Origin: Aphelocoma coerulescens
Taxonomy: Eukaryota; Chordata; Aves; Passeriformes; Corvidae
Assembly: GCF_041296385.1 (NCBI RefSeq)
Contig: NC_091034.1
Location: 3,050,807-3,114,806 of the forward strand
Length of the DNA: 64,000 nucleotides
Direction: 5' to 3'
The notes beneath the pieces are model-generated. The model ran no database searches and was not told the origin of the DNA. It worked only from the letters and a program-made list of their open reading frames with translations. Below are positions 24,801-36,630 of the stretch, piece by piece. The stretch's first letter is position 1. Every line of letters begins with the position of its first letter. The translations under genes and the position numbers were made by a program.

Positions 24801-27800
24801 GCATCCTACTCGGCCGCTTTTCGGCGTGTGCACTGCCCGCATACACACGGGTGCTGTGCTCGGCTTTCCCTCGGCTCCAGGCACAAGGGTGCTTTCTCAG
24901 TTTTGCAGCGTCCCCGGTTCCCCACGTTGCCCTCGCTCAGCGAAACGTGCCGGGGGAGAAGCACTTGCTGGATGAGTCTTTCCGTGTGCAAGACTTTGAA
25001 CGCAGCACCACAATCTGGGCCACGAGGAAGCCTTGATGAAGAAGGTGGTTTTGTCCTGGCACCTCTCTCCAGTGCGAGATGCCTGCCGAAGCTCTTTGCC
25101 TCTTGCGAGAGTGCGGTGGGCAGCGGGGTAAACTGGAGCCGAGAAGGACCGGGCAGACAGCACCGCCATCCGACAGGTGCTTTGCAGGTTGTGCCGGGGA
25201 AAGCGGACTGGCCCTGGCTGGAAGGCGCTGCAGCTAGGCGCTCCCCCAAGTGTCGGAGGCAAAGGCCGCGTGAGCTTGCCGTCCCCGGCACGGCTCTCTG
25301 TGCGAGACGTAGCCCAGAAGCTTTCCCTTTCCATTCAGAGCACCAGAGAGGCAGAATGCAGTGGTACGTATTGCTCAGGAGGAAAGGGGCACGGCCCGGC
25401 CGCGTTCGGGCAGAAGCAGCGCGCTGGAGCGCTTCGCTGCCGGCACAGAGTTCCGGGCGAGAGGCAGACGACCGGTCCGCCTCCGGGAGAACGAAGGTAC
25501 GGCGTGCTCGAAAAGGCGAGGAACGAAGCCGCGGAGCACCGGGCTCGGGTGCGCGTCGTCCGGGCTTGCGAGACGAGCGTGGCTGCCACTCTCCTGCCTG
25601 CAGAATTCACCTTACAGCCTCAGGAAGGAGGACGACGCGCCACAGTTACTTGTGCTGCTGCTGCTGCCTAGTCCTCTTGCAGAGCTCTGTGGAGGCAAAT
25701 GCACTTCCCTTCCGTCTCCGAGTTTCGGAGAACACGATGGTAGGGTGCAGCGGAGCAGGGAAGTACAGAAGTGCACCGCTGAGATTGCTGTTGCTTACGT
25801 GCAGAAGGCGAAGGTGCAAGCCAGCACTGGCTTTTGCTTCTAGAGCCGTTCTCCAGGAGAGCAGCTGCTGGAGGTTGACAGCGGTAGCTGCGAGGCTGAA
25901 AAACAAGGCAGGACGTCGGGCTTAGAAGAAAGGCACAGGGGCCACAGTGTGATGTGCGCTTTTGGAAGGCTGCTCGGAGAAGGGGCACTTTCGGAGAGCT
26001 TTCTGCTTTGACCTGTGCTCCTGGCCGAGCTCTAGCTGCTGGGACTCTGAAAGGCTGAATGACTAGGAAAGTGCTTGTGTCCACGCTGTGGATTGAGCAC
26101 GATCCTTTTTGCAGCAGCGAGAACACACTCGGCCCACTGGGCTCGTGAACGAGCGTTTACCAGACGTCTGCAATTCGGTGCACTGCACACACAAGCCCGG
26201 TGCTCCCCGGTTTCTTTCTCCGCCTGCCGTTGTCTGGACAGAAGAGAAGCCCAGCCACGGCATCCTACTCGGCCGCTTTTCGGCGTGTGCACTGCCCGCA
26301 TACACACGGGTGCTGTGCTCGGCTTTCCCTCGGCTCCAGGCACAAGGGTGCTTTCTCAGTTTTGCAGCGTCCCCGGTTCCCCACGTTGCCCTCGCTCAGC
26401 GAAACGTGCCGGGGGAGAAGCACTTGCTGGATGAGTCTTTCCGTGTGCAAGACTTTGAACGCAGCACCACAATCTGGGCCACGAGGAAGCCTTGATGAAG
26501 AAGGTGGTTTTGTCCTGGCACCTCTCTCCAGTGCGAGATGCCTGCCGAAGCTCTTTGCCTCTTGCGAGAGTGCGGTGGGCAGCGGGGTAAACTGGAGCCG
26601 AGAAGGACCGGGCAGACAGCACCGCCATCCGACAGGTGCTTTGCAGGTTGTGCCGGGGAAAGCGGACTGGCCCTGGCTGGAAGGCGCTGCAGCTAGGCGC
26701 TCCCCCAAGTGTCGGAGGCAAAGGCCGCGTGAGCTTGCCGTCCCCGGCACGGCTCTCTGTGCGAGACGTAGCCCAGAAGCTTTCCCTTTCCATTCAGAGC
26801 ACCAGAGAGGCAGAATGCAGTGGTACGTATTGCTCAGGAGGAAAGGGGCACGGCCCGGCCGCGTTCGGGCAGAAGCAGCGCGCTGGAGCGCTTCGCTGCC
26901 GGCACAGAGTTCCGGGCGAGAGGCAGACGACCGGTCCGCCTCCGGGAGAACGAAGGTACGGCGTGCTCGAAAAGGCGAGGAACGAAGCCGCGGAGCACCG
27001 GGCTCGGGTGCGCGTCGTCCGGGCTTGCGAGACGAGCGTGGCTGCCACTCTCCTGCCTGCAGAATTCACCTTACAGCCTCAGGAAGGAGGACGACGCGCC
27101 ACAGTTACTTGTGCTGCTGCTGCTGCCTAGTCCTCTTGCAGAGCTCTGTGGAGGCAAATGCACTTCCCTTCCGTCTCCGAGTTTCGGAGAACACGATGGT
27201 AGGGTGCAGCGGAGCAGGGAAGTACAGAAGTGCACCGCTGAGATTGCTGTTGCTTACGTGCAGAAGGCGAAGGTGCAAGCCAGCACTGGCTTTTGCTTCT
27301 AGAGCCGTTCTCCAGGAGAGCAGCTGCTGGAGGTTGACAGCGGTAGCTGCGAGGCTGAAAAACAAGGCAGGACGTCGGGCTTAGAAGAAAGGCACAGGGG
27401 CCACAGTGTGATGTGCGCTTTTGGAAGGCTGCTCGGAGAAGGGGCACTTTCGGAGAGCTTTCTGCTTTGACCTGTGCTCCTGGCCGAGCTCTAGCTGCTG
27501 GGACTCTGAAAGGCTGAATGACTAGGAAAGTGCTTGTGTCCACGCTGTGGATTGAGCACGATCCTTTTTGCAGCAGCGAGAACACACTCGGCCCACTGGG
27601 CTCGTGAACGAGCGTTTACCAGACGTCTGCAATTCGGTGCACTGCACACACAAGCCCGGTGCTCCCCGGTTTCTTTCTCCGCCTGCCGTTGTCTGGACAG
27701 AAGAGAAGCCCAGCCACGGCATCCTACTCGGCCGCTTTTCGGCGTGTGCACTGCCCGCATACACACGGGTGCTGTGCTCGGCTTTCCCTCGGCTCCAGGC

Positions 27801-30800
27801 ACAAGGGTGCTTTCTCAGTTTTGCAGCGTCCCCGGTTCCCCACGTTGCCCTCGCTCAGCGAAACGTGCCGGGGGAGAAGCACTTGCTGGATGAGTCTTTC
27901 CGTGTGCAAGACTTTGAACGCAGCACCACAATCTGGGCCACGAGGAAGCCTTGATGAAGAAGGTGGTTTTGTCCTGGCACCTCTCTCCAGTGCGAGATGC
28001 CTGCCGAAGCTCTTTGCCTCTTGCGAGAGTGCGGTGGGCAGCGGGGTAAACTGGAGCCGAGAAGGACCGGGCAGACAGCACCGCCATCCGACAGGTGCTT
28101 TGCAGGTTGTGCCGGGGAAAGCGGACTGGCCCTGGCTGGAAGGCGCTGCAGCTAGGCGCTCCCCCAAGTGTCGGAGGCAAAGGCCGCGTGAGCTTGCCGT
28201 CCCCGGCACGGCTCTCTGTGCGAGACGTAGCCCAGAAGCTTTCCCTTTCCATTCAGAGCACCAGAGAGGCAGAATGCAGTGGTACGTATTGCTCAGGAGG
28301 AAAGGGGCACGGCCCGGCCGCGTTCGGGCAGAAGCAGCGCGCTGGAGCGCTTCGCTGCCGGCACAGAGTTCCGGGCGAGAGGCAGACGACCGGTCCGCCT
28401 CCGGGAGAACGAAGGTACGGCGTGCTCGAAAAGGCGAGGAACGAAGCCGCGGAGCACCGGGCTCGGGTGCGCGTCGTCCGGGCTTGCGAGACGAGCGTGG
28501 CTGCCACTCTCCTGCCTGCAGAATTCACCTTACAGCCTCAGGAAGGAGGACGACGCGCCACAGTTACTTGTGCTGCTGCTGCTGCCTAGTCCTCTTGCAG
28601 AGCTCTGTGGAGGCAAATGCACTTCCCTTCCGTCTCCGAGTTTCGGAGAACACGATGGTAGGGTGCAGCGGAGCAGGGAAGTACAGAAGTGCACCGCTGA
28701 GATTGCTGTTGCTTACGTGCAGAAGGCGAAGGTGCAAGCCAGCACTGGCTTTTGCTTCTAGAGCCGTTCTCCAGGAGAGCAGCTGCTGGAGGTTGACAGC
28801 GGTAGCTGCGAGGCTGAAAAACAAGGCAGGACGTCGGGCTTAGAAGAAAGGCACAGGGGCCACAGTGTGATGTGCGCTTTTGGAAGGCTGCTCGGAGAAG
28901 GGACACTTTCGGAGAGCTTTCTGCTTTGACCTGTGCTCCTGGCCGAGCTCTAGCTGCTGGGACTCTGAAAGGCTGAATGACTAGGAAAGTGCTTGTGTCC
29001 ACGCTGTGGATTGAGCACGATCCTTTTTGCAGCAGCGAGAACACACTCGGCCCACTGGGCTCGTGAACGAGCGTTTACCAGACGTCTGCAATTCGGTGCA
29101 CTGCACACACAAGCCCGGTGCTCCCCGGTTTCTTTCTCCGCCTGCCGTTGTCTGGACAGAAGAGAAGCCCAGCCACGGCATCCTACTCGGCCGCTTTTCG
29201 GCGTGTGCACTGCCCGCATACACACGGGTGCTGTGCTCGGCTTTCCCTCGGCTCCAGGCACAAGGGTGCTTTCTCAGTTTTGCAGCGTCCCCGGTTCCCC
29301 ACGTTGCCCTCGCTCAGCGAAACGTGCCGGGGGAGAAGCACTTGCTGGATGAGTCTTTCCGTGTGCAAGACTTTGAACGCAGCACCACAATCTGGGCCAC
29401 GAGGAAGCCTTGATGAAGAAGGTGGTTTTGTCCTGGCACCTCTCTCCAGTGCGAGATGCCTGCCGAAGCTCTTTGCCTCTTGCGAGAGTGCGGTGGGCAG
29501 CGGGGTAAACTGGAGCCGAGAAGGACCGGGCAGACAGCACCGCCATCCGACAGGTGCTTTGCAGGTTGTGCCGGGGAAAGCGGACTGGCCCTGGCTGGAA
29601 GGCGCTGCAGCTAGGCGCTCCCCCAAGTGTCGGAGGCAAAGGCCGCGTGAGCTTGCCGTCCCCGGCACGGCTCTCTGTGCGAGACGTAGCCCAGAAGCTT
29701 TCCCTTTCCATTCAGAGCACCAGAGAGGCAGAATGCAGTGGTACGTATTGCTCAGGAGGAAAGGGGCACGGCCCGGCCGCGTTCGGGCAGAAGCAGCGCG
29801 CTGGAGCGCTTCGCTGCCGGCACAGAGTTCCGGGCGAGAGGCAGACGACCGGTCCGCCTCCGGGAGAACGAAGGTACGGCGTGCTCGAAAAGGCGAGGAA
29901 CGAAGCCGCGGAGCACCGGGCTCGGGTGCGCGTCGTCCGGGCTTGCGAGACGAGCGTGGCTGCCACTCTCCTGCCTGCAGAATTCACCTTACAGCCTCAG
30001 GAAGGAGGACGACGCGCCACAGTTACTTGTGCTGCTGCTGCTGCCTAGTCCTCTTGCAGAGCTCTGTGGAGGCAAATGCACTTCCCTTCCGTCTCCGAGT
30101 TTCGGAGAACACGATGGTAGGGTGCAGCGGAGCAGGGAAGTACAGAAGTGCACCGCTGAGATTGCTGTTGCTTACGTGCAGAAGGCGAAGGTGCAAGCCA
30201 GCACTGGCTTTTGCTTCTAGAGCCGTTCTCCAGGAGAGCAGCTGCTGGAGGTTGACAGCGGTAGCTGCGAGGCTGAAAAACAAGGCAGGACGTCGGGCTT
30301 AGAAGAAAGGCACAGGGGCCACAGTGTGATGTGCGCTTTTGGAAGGCTGCTCGGAGAAGGGGCACTTTCGGAGAGCTTTCTGCTTTGACCTGTGCTCCTG
30401 GCCGAGCTCTAGCTGCTGGGACTCTGAAAGGCTGAATGACTAGGAAAGTGCTTGTGTCCACGCTGTGGATTGAGCACGATCCTTTTTGCAGCAGCGAGAA
30501 CACACTCGGCCCACTGGGCTCGTGAACGAGCGTTTACCAGACGTCTGCAATTCGGTGCACTGCACACACAAGCCCGGTGCTCCCCGGTTTCTTTCTCCGC
30601 CTGCCGTTGTCTGGACAGAAGAGAAGCCCAGCCACGGCATCCTACTCGGCCGCTTTTCGGCGTGTGCACTGCCCGCATACACACGGGTGCTGTGCTCGGC
30701 TTTCCCTCGGCTCCAGGCACAAGGGTGCTTTCTCAGTTTTGCAGCGTCCCCGGTTCCCCACGTTGCCCTCGCTCAGCGAAACGTGCCGGGGGAGAAGCAC

Positions 30801-33800
30801 TTGCTGGATGAGTCTTTCCGTGTGCAAGACTTTGAACGCAGCACCACAATCTGGGCCACGAGGAAGCCTTGATGAAGAAGGTGGTTTTGTCCTGGCACCT
30901 CTCTCCAGTGCGAGATGCCTGCCGAAGCTCTTTGCCTCTTGCGAGAGTGCGGTGGGCAGCGGGGTAAACTGGAGCCGAGAAGGACCGGGCAGACAGCACC
31001 GCCATCCGACAGGTGCTTTGCAGGTTGTGCCGGGGAAAGCGGACTGGCCCTGGCTGGAAGGCGCTGCAGCTAGGCGCTCCCCCAAGTGTCGGAGGCAAAG
31101 GCCGCGTGAGCTTGCCGTCCCCGGCACGGCTCTCTGTGCGAGACGTAGCCCAGAAGCTTTCCCTTTCCATTCAGAGCACCAGAGAGGCAGAATGCAGTGG
31201 TACGTATTGCTCAGGAGGAAAGGGGCACGGCCCGGCCGCGTTCGGGCAGAAGCAGCGCGCTGGAGCGCTTCGCTGCCGGCACAGAGTTCCGGGCGAGAGG
31301 CAGACGACCGGTCCGCCTCCGGGAGAACGAAGGTACGGCGTGCTCGAAAAGGCGAGGAACGAAGCCGCGGAGCACCGGGCTCGGGTGCGCGTCGTCCGGG
31401 CTTGCGAGACGAGCGTGGCTGCCACTCTCCTGCCTGCAGAATTCACCTTACAGCCTCAGGAAGGAGGACGACGCGCCACAGTTACTTGTGCTGCTGCTGC
31501 TGCCTAGTCCTCTTGCAGAGCTCTGTGGAGGCAAATGCACTTCCCTTCCGTCTCCGAGTTTCGGAGAACACGATGGTAGGGTGCAGCGGAGCAGGGAAGT
31601 ACAGAAGTGCACCGCTGAGATTGCTGTTGCTTACGTGCAGAAGGCGAAGGTGCAAGCCAGCACTGGCTTTTGCTTCTAGAGCCGTTCTCCAGGAGAGCAG
31701 CTGCTGGAGGTTGACAGCGGTAGCTGCGAGGCTGAAAAACAAGGCAGGACGTCGGGCTTAGAAGAAAGGCACAGGGGCCACAGTGTGATGTGCGCTTTTG
31801 GAAGGCTGCTCGGAGAAGGGGCACTTTCGGAGAGCTTTCTGCTTTGACCTGTGCTCCTGGCTGAGCTCTAGCTGCTGGGACTCTGAAAGGCTGAATGACT
31901 AGGAAAGTGCTTGTGTCCACGCTGTGGATTGAGCACGATCCTTTTTGCAGCAGCGAGAACACACTCGGCCCACTGGGCTCGTGAACGAGCGTTTACCAGA
32001 CGTCTGCAATTCGGTGCACTGCACACACAAGCCCGGTGCTCCCCGGTTTCTTTCTCCGCCTGCCGTTGTCTGGACAGAAGAGAAGCCCAGCCACGGCATC
32101 CTACTCGGCCGCTTTTCGGCGTGTGCACTGCCCGCATACACACGGGTGCTGTGCTCGGCTTTCCCTCGGCTCCAGGCACAAGGGTGCTTTCTCAGTTTTG
32201 CAGCGTCCCCGGTTCCCCACGTTGCCCTCGCTCAGCGAAACGTGCCGGGGGAGAAGCACTTGCTGGATGAGTCTTTCCGTGTGCAAGACTTTGAACGCAG
32301 CACCACAATCTGGGCCACGAGGAAGCCTTGATGAAGAAGGTGGTTTTGTCCTGGCACCTCTCTCCAGTGCGAGATGCCTGCCGAAGCTCTTTGCCTCTTG
32401 CGAGAGTGCGGTGGGCAGCGGGGTAAACTGGAGCCGAGAAGGACCGGGCAGACAGCACCGCCATCCGACAGGTGCTTTGCAGGTTGTGCCGGGGAAAGCG
32501 GACTGGCCCTGGCTGGAAGGCGCTGCAGCTAGGCGCTCCCCCAAGTGTCGGAGGCAAAGGCCGCGTGAGCTTGCCGTCCCCGGCACGGCTCTCTGTGCGA
32601 GACGTAGCCCAGAAGCTTTCCCTTTCCATTCAGAGCACCAGAGAGGCAGAATGCAGTGGTACGTATTGCTCAGGAGGAAAGGGGCACGGCCCGGCCGCGT
32701 TCGGGCAGAAGCAGCGCGCTGGAGCGCTTCGCTGCCGGCACAGAGTTCCGGGCGAGAGGCAGACGACCGGTCCGCCTCCGGGAGAACGAAGGTACGGCGT
32801 GCTCGAAAAGGCGAGGAACGAAGCCGCGGAGCACCGGGCTCGGGTGCGCGTCGTCCGGGCTTGCGAGACGAGCGTGGCTGCCACTCTCCTGCCTGCAGAA
32901 TTCACCTTACAGCCTCAGGAAGGAGGACGACGCGCCACAGTTACTTGTGCTGCTGCTGCTGCCTAGTCCTCTTGCAGAGCTCTGTGGAGGCAAATGCACT
33001 TCCCTTCCGTCTCCGAGTTTCGGAGAACACGATGGTAGGGTGCAGCGGAGCAGGGAAGTACAGAAGTGCACCGCTGAGATTGCTGTTGCTTACGTGCAGA
33101 AGGCGAAGGTGCAAGCCAGCACTGGCTTTTGCTTCTAGAGCCGTTCTCCAGGAGAGCAGCTGCTGGAGGTTGACAGCGGTAGCTGCGAGGCTGAAAAACA
33201 AGGCAGGACGTCGGGCTTAGAAGAAAGGCACAGGGGCCACAGTGTGATGTGCGCTTTTGGAAGGCTGCTCGGAGAAGGGGCACTTTCGGAGAGCTTTCTG
33301 CTTTGACCTGTGCTCCTGGCCGAGCTCTAGCTGCTGGGACTCTGAAAGGCTGAATGACTAGGAAAGTGCTTGTGTCCACGCTGTGGATTGAGCACGATCC
33401 TTTTTGCAGCAGCGAGAACACACTCGGCCCACTGGGCTCGTGAACGAGCGTTTACCAGACGTCTGCAATTCGGTGCACTGCACACACAAGCCCGGTGCTC
33501 CCCGGTTTCTTTCTCCGCCTGCCGTTGTCTGGACAGAAGAGAAGCCCAGCCACGGCATCCTACTCGGCCGCTTTTCGGCGTGTGCACTGCCCGCATACAC
33601 ACGGGTGCTGTGCTCGGCTTTCCCTCGGCTCCAGGCACAAGGGTGCTTTCTCAGTTTTGCAGCGTCCCCGGTTCCCCACGTTGCCCTCGCTCAGCGAAAC
33701 GTGCCGGGGGAGAAGCACTTGCTGGATGAGTCTTTCCGTGTGCAAGACTTTGAACGCAGCACCACAATCTGGGCCACGAGGAAGCCTTGATGAAGAAGGT

Positions 33801-36379
33801 GGTTTTGTCCTGGCACCTCTCTCCAGTGCGAGATGCCTGCCGAAGCTCTTTGCCTCTTGCGAGAGTGCGGTGGGCAGCGGGGTAAACTGGAGCCGAGAAG
33901 GACCGGGCAGACAGCACCGCCATCCGACAGGTGCTTTGCAGGTTGTGCCGGGGAAAGCGGACTGGCCCTGGCTGGAAGGCGCTGCAGCTAGGCGCTCCCC
34001 CAAGTGTCGGAGGCAAAGGCCGCGTGAGCTTGCCGTCCCCGGCACGGCTCTCTGTGCGAGACGTAGCCCAGAAGCTTTCCCTTTCCATTCAGAGCACCAG
34101 AGAGGCAGAATGCAGTGGTACGTATTGCTCAGGAGGAAAGGGGCACGGCCCGGCCGCGTTCGGGCAGAAGCAGCGCGCTGGAGCGCTTCGCTGCCGGCAC
34201 AGAGTTCCGGGCGAGAGGCAGACGACCGGTCCGCCTCCGGGAGAACGAAGGTACGGCGTGCTCGAAAAGGCGAGGAACGAAGCCGCGGAGCACCGGGCTC
34301 GGGTGCGCGTCGTCCGGGCTTGCGAGACGAGCGTGGCTGCCACTCTCCTGCCTGCAGAATTCACCTTACAGCCTCAGGAAGGAGGACGACGCGCCACAGT
34401 TACTTGTGCTGCTGCTGCTGCCTAGTCCTCTTGCAGAGCTCTGTGGAGGCAAATGCACTTCCCTTCCGTCTCCGAGTTTCGGAGAACACGATGGTAGGGT
34501 GCAGCGGAGCAGGGAAGTACAGAAGTGCACCGCTGAGATTGCTGTTGCTTACGTGCAGAAGGCGAAGGTGCAAGCCAGCACTGGCTTTTGCTTCTAGAGC
34601 CGTTCTCCAGGAGAGCAGCTGCTGGAGGTTGACAGCGGTAGCTGCGAGGCTGAAAAACAAGGCAGGACGTCGGGCTTAGAAGAAAGGCACAGGGGCCACA
34701 GTGTGATGTGCGCTTTTGGAAGGCTGCTCGGAGAAGGGGCACTTTCGGAGAGCTTTCTGCTTTGACCTGTGCTCCTGGCCGAGCTCTAGCTGCTGGGACT
34801 CTGAAAGGCTGAATGACTAGGAAAGTGCTTGTGTCCACGCTGTGGATTGAGCACGATCCTTTTTGCAGCAGCGAGAACACACTCGGCCCACTGGGCTCGT
34901 GAACGAGCGTTTACCAGACTTCTGCAATTCGGTGCACTGCACACACAAGCCCGGTGCTCCCCGGTTTCTTTCTCCGCCTGCCGTTGTCTGGACAGAAGAG
35001 AAGCCCAGCCACGGCATCCTACTCGGCCGCTTTTCGGCGTGTGCACTGCCCGCATACACACGGGTGCTGTGCTCGGCTTTCCCTCGGCTCCAGGCACAAG
35101 GGTGCTTTCTCAGTTTTGCAGCGTCCCCGGTTCCCCACGTTGCCCTCGCTCAGCGAAACGTGCCGGGGGAGAAGCACTTGCTGGATGAGTCTTTCCGTGT
35201 GCAAGACTTTGAACGCAGCACCACAATCTGGGCCACGAGGAAGCCTTGATGAAGAAGGTGGTTTTGTCCTGGCACCTCTCTCCAGTGCGAGATGCCTGCC
35301 GAAGCTCTTTGCCTCTTGCGAGAGTGCGGTGGGCAGCGGGGTAAACTGGAGCCGAGAAGGACCGGGCAGACAGCACCGCCATCCGACAGGTGCTTTGCAG
35401 GTTGTGCCGGGGAAAGCGGACTGGCCCTGGCTGGAAGGCGCTGCAGCTAGGCGCTCCCCCAAGTGTCGGAGGCAAAGGCCGCTTGAGCTTGCCGTCCCCG
35501 GCACGGCTCTCTGTGCGAGACGTAGCCCAGAAGCTTTCCCTTTCCATTCAGAGCACCAGAGAGGCAGAATGCAGTGGTACGTATTGCTCAGGAGGAAAGG
35601 GGCACGGCCCGGCCGCGTTCGGGCAGAAGCAGCGCGCTGGAGCGCTTCGCTGCCGGCACAGAGTTCCGGGCGAGAGGCAGACGACCGGTCCGCCTCCGGG
35701 AGAACGAAGGTACGGCGTGCTCGAAAAGGCGAGGAACGAAGCCGCGGAGCACCGGGCTCGGGTGCGCGTCGTCCGGGCTTGCGAGACGAGCGTGGCTGCC
35801 ACTCTCCTGCCTGCAGAATTCACCTTACAGCCTCAGGAAGGAGGACGACGCGCCACAGTTACTTGTGCTGCTGCTGCTGCCTAGTCCTCTTGCAGAGCTC
35901 TGTGGAGGCAAATGCACTTCCCTTCCGTCTCCGAGTTTCGGAGAACACGATGGTAGGGTGCAGCGGAGCAGGGAAGTACAGAAGTGCACCGCTGAGATTG
36001 CTGTTGCTTACGTGCAGAAGGCGAAGGTGCAAGCCAGCACTGGCTTTTGCTTCTAGAGCCGTTCTCCAGGAGAGCAGCTGCTGGAGGTTGACAGCGGTAG
36101 CTGCGAGGCTGAAAAACAAGGCAGGACGTCGGGCTTAGAAGAAAGGCACAGGGGCCACAGTGTGATGTGCGCTTTTGGAAGGCTGCTCGGAGAAGGGGCA
36201 CTTTCGGAGAGCTTTCTGCTTTGACCTGTGCTCCTGGCCGAGCTCTAGCTGCTGGGACTCTGAAAGGCTGAATGACTAGGAAAGTGCTTGTGTCCACGCT
36301 GTGGATTGAGCACGATCCTTTTTGCAGCAGCGAGAACACACTCGGCCCACTGGGCTCGTGAACGAGCGTTTACCAGACG
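17413..36379. repeat. 13-monomer segmental duplication, left copy
   Basis: This block of 18,967 bp matches the next 18,967 bp. Seven minor alleles reappear exactly 18,967 bp further right: B=c at 17664, A=t at 20330, E=a at 20446, B=c at 20582, A=t at 24707, H=a at 28903 and F=t at 35483. E=a, H=a and F=t occur nowhere else in the window. The edges are known only to the nearest informative site: A at 17412 (t) differs from its partner 36379 (g), while B at 17664 agrees with 36631. J=t (31862) is private to this copy. Confidence 0.9.
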
Positions 36380-36475
36380 TCTGCAATTCGGTGCACTGCA
36401 CACACAAGCCCGGTGCTCCCCGGTTTCTTTCTCCGCCTGCCGTTGTCTGGACAGAAGAGAAGCCCAGCCACGGCA
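21886..36475. repeat. Near-uniform block, copies 16-25
   Basis: Most copies are the consensus haplotype. Departures are A=t in copies 17 (24707) and 24 (34920), H=a in copy 20 (28903), J=t in copy 22 (31862) and F=t in copy 25 (35483). No C=c and no B=c occurs in this block. Confidence 0.85.
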
Positions 36476-36630
36476 TCCTACTCGGCCGCTTTTCGGCGTG
36501 TGCACTGCCCGCATACACACGGGTGCTGTGCTCGGCTTTCCCTCGGCTCCAGGCACAAGGGTGCTTTCTCAGTTTTGCAGCGTCCCCGGTTCCCCACGTT
36601 GCCCTCGCTCAGCGAAACGTGCCGGGGGAG
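36380..36630. other. Inferred unequal-exchange breakpoint of the 19-kb duplication
   Basis: The interval between A of copy 25 (36379, g) and B of copy 26 (36631, c) holds the junction of the two duplicated blocks. Everywhere else in the window a B=c is preceded by A=t (eight of eight). Here alone it is preceded by A=g. That recombinant haplotype is what crossing over between the A=g side of one junction and the B=c side of another would leave. Site E (36495) lies inside but is uninformative. Confidence 0.75.
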
